Origin: Ziziphus jujuba | Lineage: Eukaryota > Streptophyta > Magnoliopsida > Rosales > Rhamnaceae | DNA length: 64,000 nt | Direction: 5' to 3' | Assembly (NCBI RefSeq): GCF_031755915.1 | Contig: NC_083388.1 | Location: forward strand, 28,489,001-28,553,000 | Part shown: positions 45,401 through 58,016 of the stretch, one piece after another | Numbering within the stretch: position 1 is the first letter of the stretch | How the letters are laid out: each line of letters starts with the position of its first letter | Position numbers and translations under genes: made by a program | The notes under the pieces: model-generated | Database searches by the model: none | The model's input: the letters and a program-made list of their open reading frames with translations, nothing else | What the model was told of the DNA's origin: nothing

Positions 45401-46682
45401 CATTATTAGTTCCACGAAGAAAGATACACCAGAAACTGAAAAAGAAATATATAAATGCAAATCATCCATGTAAATAAACAACCGAACATGTTATATGAGA
45501 GAAAACTTTAAAGCATACCCAAAAGAAACCTAAAATACAACCACTAACTCCACACAATGAGCCAGCATGACGGAAAAGGCACTACAATAGGCTAATACCT
45601 ATTGCTCCAATAATTAGTGACGCACAAAACTTGAGAATTAGGAGCTTTCCCTTCAAATATCTATTCGATAAATTCAAAGAATAAACTCTTCCTTCAAATG
45701 ACCATCAATAACCGTTTTTCTTCCTAAAAGCAGTTTTCATTACAAAAAGTTTTTAGCCAAAGCTTGTTCCTTAGTCAATGCTTTGGAAACATCCTAAACA
45801 GATTGGTTTGCTAGGGAGCACGAGATTACAGCAAAAGGAAAACTCACTCTTTCGGATCCAAATCGAGCAACTCAGCCACTGATTCTGACCACGCAACAAG
45901 CTGAGGCTTCTCAACTTCAGCCGACGGTGATACTCTTGTGTAACACGAATGCAACACCTAAATGATTAAAACATATATGTAACTAAAATTTTAGGATTGA
46001 AAATCATAACCTGCAAATTATTAAAGCATTTCGGAATAAAAAAGTGTAATCTTTCAACATCCCGCTAGTAAAGTATATCCCTTTACTTACTACTATTTAA
46101 CTACCAGCAACCCCCAAAAGTATAAATACTCATTGAATTCTGTAGTTTCGTCCCCCATTAAACACTAGTTTCTCAGCATCAAAACATAAAAAATAAAAAG
46201 TAAAAACTAGGGGACCAAAAAAAAAAAAAAGAGAGAGAGAGAAATGAATGAAAACGAAGAAAGCTAACCTCGCGTGGAATAATGTCCGACCTCGGATCAC
46301 CAGGCAGTTCTCTGACAAAGGAGTGGTCCCAAGTTAGATCCTCGAGCTTCAATCTCGCTCTGTTGGAACCGTTGCTAGGATCATCACCTTCGTGATTATC
46401 ATCGTTGCACAAGCTCTGATTCTGCAAATCGCGCGCCACGGAGTCGACGGACACGGCAACGTCCGGTGAGGGCGAGTCCATGGAGACGCCTCTGCGGGAG
46501 CTGAGGTGGCATGCGAGGGAGAGTCCGGAGAATTTTAGAGGAAGGGAGGGGCGAAAACGGAATTTGGAAGCGGAGCTTGGACGGCGGAGAGACAAGGCGG
46601 CGAAAGAGAGGCGAGGAAGAGTGAGTGAGAGCCAAGGGGCTTTGGATGAGAAATGGGAAAGCATTTGCATTTGCATTTGCAT
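42452..46682 (-). CDS. SELO: SelO-family protein adenylyltransferase
   Basis: SelO is a pseudokinase-fold enzyme of mitochondria and bacteria that transfers AMP from ATP to Ser/Thr/Tyr of redox proteins. Eight exons close in frame: 46682-46269, 45957-45848, 45379-45323, 45231-44932, 44663-44416, 44047-43741, 43651-43378, 42706-42452, giving 654 residues. The Ser/Arg/Leu-rich, acid-poor start (about 1-65, e.g. [20 protein letters not shown]) is an organelle-targeting peptide. Core motifs: [19 protein letters not shown] (200-218), LQLKGAG with Lys237, IHASRG, and [20 protein letters not shown] with Asn407 and Asp416, whose 9-residue spacing matches the metal-binding pair of bacterial SelO. The protein ends CMLSCSS: Cys stands third from the end where the vertebrate protein has selenocysteine. 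The N terminus MQMQMQM comes from an ATGCAA repeat, so the real start among these Mets is uncertain. Confidence 0.95.
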
Positions 46683-46696
46683 TTAATTTTTTCCCC

Positions 46697-46742
46697 TTTT
46701 TTTTTTTTTTTTTTTTTTTGACTCTCTCTCTCTCTCTCTCTC
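46697..46742. repeat. poly(T) plus (CT)n run in the SELO leader
   Basis: About 23 T, then about 11 CT units, starting 15 bp upstream of the SELO ATG. On the SELO strand this is a GA run followed by poly(A), a common composition for plant 5' leaders. Confidence 0.85.
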
Positions 46743-47720
46743 TATCTGCGCGTGTGGAAAAATAACAGCCGCTTTGCTTAAACTGCGTTTGGCTGTGTCA
46801 CTTGTCCTCCTATTTCCATGGATATACGTGACCAAATTGCCTGCCATACACTTCTATTCATACCCATATAGACGTGTCATAATTTTCTTTCTTTTAGTCC
46901 TTTGCAATTATAAAAAGGGATTTTATTTATCGATTATATTCTAAAAGTAGTTTGTGTTTTGGGGTTTTGGATAGTATAAGAAATTATTATAAATAAATAA
47001 AAATTACACTAAATTTATTTAACAAATTTTGAATATTAATCTATAATAGTACTTTTGTTTATTGTTAATTAATAAGGAATTCCCTTATCAGATTTTAAAT
47101 ACAAAATTTAAAGGTTCTCATCAAATTCTCATTGATTATTTATAATTACCAGGGCGGTCTCAATAGACTATATAGCGTTATTTTTGCTGATTATGTATTT
47201 GATCACATCACATGTATCATCTTCTTTCAATTAAAAATTAACCAAATATTTTAAAATTACTCTGAAATATAAGAAATGGGTTTTTTGCACATATGCTCTT
47301 TGATTTTTTAATTTGACTTTTAAATTTTGTATTTGTCATTTGTTCCTTCTACATTATTAAAAATGTTGCAACTCCAATTCTAGATCCGGGGCATAAGTGC
47401 AAATTTTTGAAAAATTTAATAGTATAGATGCAAATTTCTACAAAATTCTGAGGTATGGGTGATAAATACGAAGTTTAAGGAATAAATTGTTTTGATCAGA
47501 GTAAAATATGTAAATAAACCTAAAGAAAAAAATAAAAAATAAAAAACTGATTGTAAGGAAAAACACGTTCAAAAATTGAACAACCAATGACCGCGGCGGA
47601 ACTCAACTCGATTACTAACTGAAATAATTAGGGCACCACAAAAACCTATTTCAAGTCCGCGACCCTCCCCAGCACTCTCCCAACTCTCTTGATGATCAAT
47701 CAAATATTGTTCAAATTCAC
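46743..47720. other. divergent intergenic region between SELO and the EML3-like gene
   Basis: About 1 kb of AT-rich DNA shared by two divergently transcribed genes. Part of it (about 47270-47530: 'ttttttgcacatatgctc', 'gggcataagtgcaaattt', 'aaggaataaattg') has the feel of a widespread plant interspersed repeat. I cannot define its ends. Confidence 0.4.
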
Positions 47721-47751
47721 GGCCCATTACCCACTTTTTTGGAAACCCTAA
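47721..47751 (+). promoter_or_regulatory. site II element and telo-box of the EML3-like promoter
   Basis: GGCCCA (47721-47726, reverse complement TGGGCC, the TCP-binding site II) is followed 17 bp later by AAACCCTAA (47743-47751, telo-box). The pair is typical of promoters of plant growth and housekeeping genes. It lies about 350 bp upstream of the main ATG and about 175 bp before the upstream ORF. Confidence 0.6.
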
Positions 47752-47924
47752 TCACCGCACTACCAAAATTCGTGCCCCGGAACTATTCTTAATTTTAATT
47801 TTGGCTCAAAATTCACAGAAATACTCGAATCCCTAGTTGCTGTCTGGCGTAGGCCCTCGATCGCGTTATCTGTCACTCTCCGGCGCCTCAAATTCAACTT
47901 CTTCGGCGTTTGAGGGATCGATGC

Positions 47925-48056
47925 ATGCTTGAAATTGGACCCAGTTGTGGAGATTTCCCTAATTTGTACCCGTACCAGCTGGTACCAGTTTCAGTTCTTG
48001 AAGAAATTGAGCCAGTTCTCGAAATTTTGGGAGTTAAATCGACGTGTGGTTGCTAG
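47925..48056 (+). CDS. 43-residue upstream ORF in the EML3-like leader
   Basis: ATG at 47925, stop TAG at 48054-48056, ending 35 nt before the main ATG (48092) on the same exon. The peptide is balanced and protein-like: MLEIGPSCGDFPNLYPY, VPVSVLEEIEPVLEILGV and a C-terminal STCGC. A minimal ORF (ATG CAT GCT TGA, 47921-47932) overlaps its start in another frame. Its ATG lies well inside the leader, so ribosomes should meet it before the main frame. It may therefore damp or gate translation, as conserved peptide uORFs do in plants. Conservation cannot be tested from one sequence. Confidence 0.5.
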   Translation: MLEIGPSCGDFPNLYPYQLVPVSVLEEIEPVLEILGVKSTCGC

Positions 48057-48091
48057 GTTTTTAGTAAAGGTATTTGCTTTGAGTGGCTGCG

Positions 48092-48398
48092 ATGGACTAC
48101 GAGCTATCTGATAGCAGCGGTAAGCCAAAATAGATTTTTTTGCTTTTTTTTTTTTTTATGTGTTTTAACGTGGTTTACTAGGTTTCTGAGCTCATTACAA
48201 TGAAGTCCATAAGCTGTGAATTAGTTTGGGATTAATTCCTGGCTTTAATTTGTGCCTTATTTGCTTTGAAATTACTGATTTTGACGGGTTTGCTCCAATT
48301 ATTAAGTTTCTTCCGCTTCATCACGGTTCGAATTAGGAAATTTTAATGAATGTATTGTTGATTGTTTTGTTGTTCCCAGTTCATATAAAGTGAGTTTA

Positions 48399-48429
<31 letters not shown>

Positions 48430-51400
48430 CTTTTTTGTTTTTCTTCTCTTTCGCCACATGATTGAGCGTAAAGGTCGTTTACTGGAAACACTTTGATAGA
48501 TGAGGATTTGTGCAAGTTAAAGATCGTGTATTTGACAGAGGTTGGGCCTCGTCTTGCGTTGTTGGAACTCTATGTCAAGAATTAGGTTCAGTGTGGATGA
48601 ATTCTATGGGTTCTCTTGTACCATACCCTAGCGATTTCCATCAACTCAATATTGTTAGTCTCGTTCAATTCCTTAGAATGACAAAATACTTTTTTTTTTT
48701 TCCAAAAATAAATAAAAAAGAAGAGTTTGTCCACAAATTACTCTACCGCTCTGAGTTGGTCAATAGCTATGATCTGTGTTGGTTTGATATGGACTTGAGT
48801 AGCTTGCCATTTTTACCAGCATGGATTGGTTGGCATGATTATGTATGAATGGGGTGACGCTGCTATTTGAGTATCAAATCTATCAGCAAATGCGGAGAAC
48901 AAATCCTGTGCTAGTTAAATGAGACATAGTTGCTATTTCAGTACGCCTATGACAACGGAAAAAGGATTTTCTTTCTGCCTAGTAGAAATTCCTATAATAT
49001 ACAATTGCACATCCCATTTTGCATATTTGGTTACTTTTAGTTTGAACCGATTGCAGGCACGGATGACGACCTTCCCCCTTCTCATCAAAATAGATTTCAA
49101 AGAGCAGGCCATGCCTCTGGGAATGGGCGAACTGCACCAGTTGGTTCTGCTCCCTTACCTAGGATGCATGGTGACATGGAAACCCAGATCCACCACATTG
49201 AGCAAGAAGCTTATTGTTCTGTACTTCGTGCCTTTAAAGCTCAATCAGATGCCATCACTTGGGTAGCTGTTTGTTTTTCCTTTTTCATTTTCCTTTTTCA
49301 TATGAACTAGTGATTAATTATCTGTCCCTTAATCTTCATTCAGGATAAGGAAAGTTTAATTACAGAACTAAGAAAAGAGCTGCGAGTATCCGATGAGGAA
49401 CACAGAGAACTTCTGTCCAGGGTTAATGCTGATGACATCATCCGGAGGATAAGGTCTGATTATATTGTGACATCTTGTGCTGAGCAGATTTCATCACATA
49501 TGTAATTACTTTCGCTCAGTTCCACATTTTTACGGGAAGTGTATCAACTATACTGTTAGGGAATGGAGAAAGGCTAGCGGACTTCAACCTGGCATGCTTA
49601 GTTCTGCACAGCCCGCTCATGACCCTGCACCTAGCCCTACAGTTTCAGCATCTCGGAAAAAACAGAAAACGTCACAATCTGTAGCTTCCTTATCCATTGG
49701 CGCTCCATCACCTGGACTGCCTCCGGCAATGCAACCGTCTTCATCAGCCATGAGGCGAGGTCCTCCACCAGGAAATCGGAGCAAGAAACCCAAATCAGTA
49801 AGTTAAATTGGTTTGGATCATTAAGAAAATGGTGAAATGCAAATTGTTTTTTGTATTCTATTTCTCTTTTTGTTAATGGAGCTTGTTGTTGCCTGCTACC
49901 TTCACTGTGAAGTCTATGCAGTATCCTTCTGCAGGTCTTGCTGGAAGGACTCAAGCGGGTAATCGAGGTTCCTCAGGTGCTTTTGCGACAACTGAAGCTG
50001 CTGAGGCCACAACTTATGATCCATTAATAGGGAGAAAGGTTTGGACAAGGTGGCCTGAAGACAACCATTTTTATGAGGCTGTTATAACTGACTACAACCC
50101 AGTTGAGGTCAGTTCTGTGGTTTTTTGGGCTCAGTTTGCCTCAGTTCTATATGTGGGTTGTTTACGCTGTATACTGTAATTAATGGGACTTATATTTGAT
50201 CTCACTCTTTTCCGGATATTCGCAGGGCCGGCATGCTCTAGTTTATGATATGAATACAGCAGATGAGACATGGGAATGGGTTAATCTCAAGGAGGTAAAA
50301 CTGTCTTTTAATTTGGCATCTTAAATAGACTATTGTACACCACCCTCCTTTACTTGATGCATTTCGATCCCCCTGTCAACCTAGCTGGTTAATGTTTTAG
50401 CATATATTTGCATATTAATTCCATATGTTAAGAAAGTTGTAGATAAAGTTGAAGATGTAAAAATCATTTTGCATTTTTGTTTCAAACCATCTCATTATCA
50501 AAATGAAACCCTAAAATGCAGGAATTGGATCTTAGGTTATACTTCAAGCGTCATTTTAGATTGTGCTATATTCTTGGGGAACCCATCACCTAATTAAGTT
50601 GCCACATAGGGGCAGTATAAGTTTCTGTTTATGGCTTGCAGTTTGAACAGTTTACCTGAGATAATGCGATGCTATATACCTTTTCAAATTGCAAGTGCCC
50701 TTGCCAATAACTCTGTGTCTTCCAATGGTAGATATCTCCTGAAGATATTAAGTGGGAAGGTGAGGATCCAGGGATTTCCCGTAGAAGTGGCCGCCCTGGA
50801 CCTGGTCGAGGAATTAAGAAGTCCATGACGCGTGGTGGTGCAGTTTCTGCCACAGGAAGGGGTAGAGGAAACACAAAGGGCCAATCAAAGAAAGATTTCC
50901 CTTTACAACACAATGGCATTGGAAAGAAGGCTGTAGGTGACATAGAAATACTTCACACAGACACTTTGATTAAGGAGGTACAAGGACAGAAGCAAAAGAA
51001 AAAAATTATATCAATATTATATTTTTTTATTAGACAATCTGCTTTGATCTGATGGTTTGTATTTTGCTTTTCATGAAATTTAAACAGGTTGAGAAAGTTT
51101 TTGGGGCTAGCCATCCCGACCCTGCGGAAATTGAGAAAGCTAAGAGAGTGTTGAAAGTAAGAACAAAGCATCTTTTGCACTTTGCCTTGCCTTATATTTT
51201 CTCTTTCATTGCAATGATTGTGATGGGTATTTTAAACTGCAGGAGCATGAACAAGCACTGGTTGATGCAATTGCAAAGCTTGAAGATGCATCTGATGGTG
51301 AAAGTGGTAATAACTAATTACGTATAACTTTCAAGCAAAAAAATAAAAAATAAAAAACTAATTACGTATAACCATGTTACATTAAGTCAATAAAGCTATT

Positions 51401-51980
51401 ATACCCTTTGTTGTATTTTTATATTTTAGGCTTGTATAGTGAATTTGACTTATTACTGATTGTGTACAAATTCTCAATGAATTTCTGTAGTTAATTTTTC
51501 CTCAATTCTAATCAAAGGCACCAGAATAGTTGCCTAAAAGTTTGTGCTTGGGTTGCCAATTACTGGCCAACGTCTTTCGTTGTGCACATCAAGCTGTTGA
51601 ATGTGAACCAGTTTAACCTTTTTCATTTATTTTAATGATAATCGTTAGTGAGATATGAAATTACATAAAGCATGCCATCTTCCTGCCATGGTGTGTGTCT
51701 AGGAAGCAGATCAAGGTCTTGTAAGTTTTGTTGACCATAAACAAAATGCCTTTCTTTTTTTTTTTTTTTTCTTTTTTTTTCTGGTTGCTTTAAAGCAGAT
51801 GATGGGGATCATCCATTCTCACAAGGACAATCGATGGACCAAGGACGAGGATGGAGAAAACGTCAATTTGATGAATTGAGCGAAGGTGGTCGAGCCGTTG
51901 AAGGTTCAAATGGTGATAAAATGGCAAGGGAGGGGAGGCTTGCATCTGAGGATCATCAGCATTATGATGGTGATGACTGA
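48092..51980 (+). CDS. EML3: EMSY-LIKE protein with ENT and Agenet/Tudor domains
   Basis: Nuclear chromatin protein; EML proteins read histone marks and act in immunity and seed development in Arabidopsis. Ten exons close in frame: 48092-48119, 49057-49262, 49344-49453, 49560-49797, 49922-50107, 50226-50294, 50732-50977, 51088-51156, 51243-51306, 51799-51980, giving 465 residues. The N terminus is [20 protein letters not shown], the EML3/4 type. The ENT domain is about 50-120 ([40 protein letters not shown]). A Ser/Pro linker follows, then an Agenet/Tudor domain about 225-290 ([39 protein letters not shown]). Next comes an Arg/Gly segment ([12 protein letters not shown]) and a C-terminal coiled coil ([20 protein letters not shown]). 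EML3 rather than EML4 is a best guess. Preceded by a 43-codon uORF and a site II/telo-box promoter. Confidence 0.93.
48402..48429. repeat. (TA)n run in intron 1 of the EML3-like gene
   Basis: About 13 TA units in the 937-bp first intron. Confidence 0.9.
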
Positions 51981-52413
51981 TGACATGTAACAATACTAGG
52001 CTGTTCGTAGCATACCTCCCAGTTATATTGATCCGTGTTTGTAGTGTGGAATATTCTAATTTAATGACAATCCAGCTGTGTCAATGACCCTTTGGCCTTA
52101 TCTTTGATTGGTTAGTGGAGGATTAATCGCTGTTTCATTGTAAGTTTAACATAGAATGCTTTTTGTAAAAAAAATTTTGTAATGAATGATACTTTGACCG
52201 TGTAAAGATTGTTTTAACCATGGTTAACTATGGCCCTCTATCCCTCTCGTTCTATGACCTTGATGGCAAAGAGCAAGCAATGCAAACTGTAACTTCCTGC
52301 AGATTACACAATAATAAGCAAGCATTTACAAGCAAAGCACAAGGTTAACATACAATTTCGAAGGTATTCTACTCTACCCAAACACAAACAACGCGAAATG
52401 GTCTGAGATTATC
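51981..52413. other. convergent 3' spacer
   Basis: Lies between the stop codons of the EML3-like gene (plus) and the alpha/beta hydrolase (minus). It must contain both 3' UTRs. No other feature seen. Confidence 0.6.
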
Positions 52414-54874
52414 CTACAATGATGCAATAAATTGGAGGATGAGATTCACCATCTGAGCGTCATAAGCAGGGCCTTCCATTTGGAAATGGCCAACTCCTTC
52501 AATAAGGTGTGTTTCAACACGTCCTGCTGCAGAACTCAACTTATTCTTCAACTGCTTCACACTGGTGAACCCATCTCGAGTTCCCATTACAAAAAGTTTT
52601 GGTTTTGGGGATTCTAGAATGGCTTTGTGGTGTCTACCAAAAAGGATCGAGGCAATCATACCAAAAGGGTAACCCAGGCTTACATAGCCTACAACCTGTT
52701 CAATTTGATCAGATGCGGAGCCAGCAATTGGAGCACCTGTCCACAAGCAAGGGGCGGAAAAGGGGTATCACACTGTTCTACTATTGCTTTACTTTCAAAA
52801 GAATACGACTTTGCCAAAAAAAGAAAAACAAACTCTAACGTAGTTTAATGTATGGTATGCGATGCATTTATAAAAGGATATTAAACATAGAGAAAGCCCA
52901 CAAAAGATTGTTTCAGTCCACACTATTCACAAAATCACAAGTAAAACAATTATCAGATTATCATCTACATAATCCAGCAGACTGCCCTACAATAGCAACA
53001 TGACATGCCACGTCTAAGAAAACTCTTCAACAAATGGATACTAGTTAGACTGTACATCAAGCACAGCTACCTTTGGAACAACCCAGGAATAAAAGTAAAA
53101 TACTATGTTTTTGCATTAGATGTTCAACTGCACATTCCGCAGACAATTAGAGACTCATCTCCTATGAATGAGCATTTCATATTTGCAACTTATGGGAAAT
53201 AGACAAGAAGCTAATTAGCAATACTTGTGAAGTGCAGAATAGAGCAAAGAATAACAAAATGATAATTGTTTAGGTACCAATATCTCTTCATATTTTACAG
53301 ATTGCGTCTGTATTTCCAAATCCAAACAATACTGATAACATAGAGATTGCAATTCTTGGAGCTAACCTCCGCTTCAGCATCAACAGGATTTTTCAGGTTT
53401 CTCATCATTGGTTATCCCATTTTCCAATTTACTTAGTGGTTCCTACTAAAATAATTAGTTATAATTTCTCTAGAACATGCTTGTCTTACACCAATGATCA
53501 GCTAGGAAGGGCTAATATGGATAAAATGATGCAAGTAAAATTTGATATGTCAACCTCTACAAATTCCCAATACCATACGTCAGGACTCAGGAATACATAA
53601 CATATAAATATCTTTACATGTCTACCAATTTTTTGAATGAGTAGAAAACAAGTATTGTAAAGACCACACTAGAGTATAAGAGAGAAGCGAAGCCTTCTAG
53701 ATCCTTGTCTTTAACCATTTTAGTTCCAAAACAAGTTAGAATTAATCAACCAAAAAAACCTCCTTACAATTAAAGTGACAGTTAGAAAGGCTGATTTAAT
53801 ATCAGGGGTTGAACTTCACATTTTTAAACTCTCCGTGCAATTCCGGAAACAATAGACATATCGGTTAGATAAATAACTTTTTGTTAAAGTCCTTCAAATT
53901 TCTCTTTATTCAATTAATTGAACCAGAAAAAGGATAGAGATAAACATAAAATGGCATGGCTGAAATTAGTAAAGGATATCAACGAAGAAAGCTAAATCAA
54001 AAATGAACTTTGGCCTAAAAATTTCTATCGAACAACTCATGGAATTGCCATATGAACTTAGGAAAAGAATTGCCATAGTGCCTGAAAATCTCTGGATCAT
54101 TATTTTTCCTTAGAATAACATTTACAAACACTAATAAAAATAAAAACTTCTGGATGAACTAAGGATACCTAGATCAGCAACCATCAGAAATTTACATTAA
54201 CCTGATCCCAAATCAGGGTATGACACCATAGTCACCAGAAAGAGAAAGAGTGATACCTGATTCAAAGCATGGTGTTTATGTTTTAACGAGCAAAATATTG
54301 AATTTTCCGTCAAATGAGAAGGAATAGTACTTTTAAATTTAAAGAGGAGTCTGATCATATCCACAAATTACTACCAACTTCGAAGATCCACAAAATCATC
54401 AACCCAATACATTCACAAAAGTAATCCAATCGTTATAACACAGGAATCGACACGCTTTAAATGTGCTTAGTCCATTAAAAGAAATAAAATTTGGCGCAAA
54501 AAAAATCAATAAAAAATTATACCTGCAGAAGATCCCACTAACAAAATTCTGTCGGCAGAGAGATTCTGAGAGACCCATTTGCAAACAGCAATCACATCCT
54601 TGATTTCAGCAAATCCAGTAAGAGAAGGCCTTCCTGTTGATCTCCCAGCGCCTCTCATGTCAAAGGTAACAGCTTTATAACCTTTGTCAGCCAACCCACC
54701 GGCTATTCCTCTCAAAAGGCCCTGACAACCACCCAAGATTGAGAATGGATGGACCAGGACGATCACAAGATTGTTGTCCTTGATCTCTTCTCTTGGTTTG
54801 AACAACCTTGTGTGGAGCTTAACTCCATCACTGGTTTCAACTTGGGAGGATTCAACAGTACAGTTTGACATCAA
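52414..54874 (-). CDS. alpha/beta hydrolase (serine aminopeptidase S33-like)
   Basis: Two exons, 54874-54523 and 52736-52414, around a 1.79-kb intron, encode 224 residues. The fold is a compact alpha/beta hydrolase: VIVLVHPFSILGG with the oxyanion-hole region, FDMRGAGRSTGRPSLTG, nucleophile elbow GSSAG (Ser116) split by the intron at its last Gly, Asp172 in GTRDGFT and His201 in GVGHFQM. The full Ser-Asp-His triad is present. There is no signal peptide or membrane helix, so it is probably cytosolic. Substrate unknown; similar plant proteins are annotated only as alpha/beta-hydrolase superfamily. Two Mets open the frame (54874, 54871). The leader is GA-rich (54880-54960). Confidence 0.9.
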
Positions 54875-55027
54875 AGAGAGCGTGAGAGAGAAAGAGAGTA
54901 AAAACCGAATCAGAATATGGGTAATTCGGAGAGACTGAGAGAAAAAGAGAGAGAGGGGTTCTCACTGTTGGTTGGACAACACCAAAAGAAGTGAGAAAGA
55001 CTTAGGTCGTGAAAGTTGTTGCTTTGT

Positions 55028-55033
55028 TGGGCT
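55028..55033. promoter_or_regulatory. site II-like element upstream of the hydrolase
   Basis: TGGGCT on the plus strand, about 155 bp upstream of the hydrolase ATG. A single short match, so weak evidence. Confidence 0.3.
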
Positions 55034-55122
55034 AGTTTTTGTGATTTGTGAATGAATGAGGGTGGACAAACTGCTGTTACTGCATTTTTTTTCCCGTACT
55101 TTTTTCCTTTTCTTTTTCATCA

Positions 55123-55127
55123 TTTTT

Positions 55128-55158
<31 letters not shown>
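55123..55158. repeat. T15-G21 homopolymer junction
   Basis: Fifteen T (55123-55137) run directly into 21 G (55138-55158), about 250 bp upstream of the hydrolase start. A 21-base G run is rare in so AT-rich a genome. Confidence 0.9.
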
Positions 55159-56683
55159 AAATCCCACATATTTTAACATTGCTTGTGTTTTAGTCTTTTA
55201 TTTTAGGTATAGTTTCCAAGCTATTCGGCCATTTATAAATTGGTTTTTAAAGAATATTTTTTTGACATTTTAATTTTGAGTCTACTAAAATATTGCATCG
55301 TTAATCTTTAGATATTATTTGGCTCAAAATCATATTTTTTTAATGGATAAATTTATAACATAAAATATAGTTTATGATCCATTTGTAATGTTTAATATAA
55401 TTAAAAAATTAAATGTGATAACAGATTAACTATATGCTTAATCATCAAATTATATCAAGTTGTTACTATTGATCTCCAAATTATATTTTATGTTACAATT
55501 TAATCTCTAATACAAGATTTGTATATGTATCAATCGGTAGATTTTGAATGGGACAATGTCGAGGAACCAGCACTGAACATTTTAATGAGTTCAAGACTAA
55601 ATGCCAAAACGAAATATTTTCTAAATAACAGTATAATTTGTAGACCACTTGTATGATATACTTTTATTTTAATTTTTTCTCTATGCACATCTTTGTCCAA
55701 TGTAAACATGATTTAGGAAAAAAGAAATGGTTTTTGGCCATGGAAGACAATACGTGTTCTTTTTGTGGCAAGAGATTTTGAAGAATATATGTTATGATTT
55801 TATTTTAAACTTCTATGATGAATAATGAGATGGAGGGTTTCTCCAATACCAATATCCAGCATTATTCTATTACCAAAAAGTGTACATCCAACATTATTCA
55901 ATTATCTATGTACCAAAAAAACAAAATACAAAAAACATTATTCAATTATCCAATGTTTATCTGTAGAGTCCCAATTCTATCCAACCAAAAGTAGACATTT
56001 TTAAGGCTTTAGATTCATATTTCAGTCAACTATTAGAGCTGACTTGGTTTTTTATTATCTTTATTCATTTATTTATTGTACGAATGTTCATTATATTTAT
56101 TAATAAACTCTGGAGATGAGGAAGCCGTTACAGTACATGATGCTTAAAATCTCCTTGAAGCAGAATATAATGAAAAAATGGGTAAAAGTTTTTCCCTGTT
56201 TTCATGACATATATATTCGACCAATTCAAACATATCCAAGAAGAATTCCGACTCTCGCATCTCATTAAGCTTATATATATATATATATTATAGAACTTTG
56301 CACCCTTCTTCTTCTTCTTTTTTATTTATTTATTTGTTTTTTAGTTCTGATATATGTGTATGCATATTAAGTTTTTTATTTTTTAGTTCTGATATATGTG
56401 TATGCATATAAGTTTGGATTCTTGGAATCTATTATAAAGTCTTAATGTCAGTCAAATCACATTTCAAGATTGAGATTTTGACTATCTTATTAATTTGTTA
56501 GTTTGCTTTGCTAATCCTGAAACTGAATTCATTACAACACTTTTACACCTGAAGACAGGCACAGTTGAGAATAGGTAGTTGGACGAATTAATGTGGAGAT
56601 GATCTAATGAACCTCCCAACTAATAAAGAAGAAAATAGAATAACGTACGGGTCGTATTCATATTGATCACTTTATATTTGGAG

Positions 56684-56714
<31 letters not shown>

Positions 56715-58016
56715 GACAGATTCTATCATTCTATCACAAGTCTCCTTCTATACATTTGTACTATTATCCTGTTCTTAACAGTAAACCAAATTGGTGGTCA
56801 AATTAATTATTTGTAAAAAGTACTTAGTTAATAAGTGTTCACTATCCACCAGAGACAAATAATAAAGCTTCACAAACTTTCTACCATTTCCCATGGAAGT
56901 ACTGGTACCCTCTTGTTTTGTTTATATAGCATCCGATATCCAGCATGCTCTTAAGCCTAAACGGTCATTGCATCATTGGCGTTGTCTTTAGAAAATAACA
57001 ATTATAAGTTAAATGACCTTTTTTCTCTGTGATTACTCCAGATTTCTCCTGGCTGAACTAGAATCGGAGGGCTCTGGGCTTGATTATATAGTAATGGGAT
57101 TTTGGACAGAAAGTAAGTTGTTGTTGAGTTTGGTCTTCCATTGGTTTTGGGCCAACCAGAAGTTTTTTGGTCTTCAACTCAGGTCCAATACGAGGAGCTT
57201 ATGAGATCAAAATGTAGGAGATGCATTGGCCCACCGACCACCAAAAAATATTATATTTTCTATATATAATATGCAAGGATACAAATAACAAATAAATACT
57301 CAGTCCTAATTTTCTTTATCAGAAACCTGTGATTTATTTATTATCTATTGAAGCTCATACACTACAGTTTCTAAATGCATGTAAAGATTATATTTGTAGG
57401 TCTACTTTTATTTTTTAAATGGGAATTGAATATATAGCAGAAAGCCATTATTGTACGTTCCATAATTCGTAAAGACTGGTATTCTATCCTAATTAAGTAC
57501 TTAGGTTAACATGGTTTTTCACTACTTTTTTGTTTTTTTTGGGTTTTGTATATATGAGGCGTTGTACCTAGTCTTCTGTAGGTGGAAAGAACTATGCATC
57601 TGAAGACATTGTAGCAAATCTCAAAGCTATTATCCCTTATAACCTTCCATATCAAAATATTACTGGAATTTTACCTTTTTTAATTTCCTTTTAGGCTTAA
57701 ACCCGAAGTTGAGTTCCCTCAGGCAGTCCTGAGTCCTGACTGAGGGAATAAGAATTTTTACCAATTTTAGAGAGTAATAATAAAAATAAAAACAAAAATT
57801 AAAAAAAAAAAAAAAAAAGATAAAAACCAAAAGGCTCAACCACTGATTTTCTACCCCTGGCACTTGATGTATACATGCAAAATACAAAGTTTCAAAACAC
57901 CTCTCGTTATCTTTCTGTGGACAAACTAAACACTATTAGCAGACCCCAAAAAAAAAAGAAGTAAAAGCGCACTAATTAATTTACATTATACTAATACAAC
58001 AGCCAAGCCATCATCA
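55159..58016. other. gene-free intergenic region
   Basis: About 2.9 kb of AT-rich DNA without a recognisable gene. It contains a 42-bp duplication (56337-56410), a (CA)n run (56688-56711) and poly(A) near 57798-57818. A 63-codon plus-strand ORF at 57013-57204 has no motif. Confidence 0.5.
56337..56410. repeat. 42-bp direct duplication
   Basis: 'ttttttagttctgatatatg' followed by 'tgtatgcatat' occurs at about 56337 and again at about 56379. Non-coding. Confidence 0.85.
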
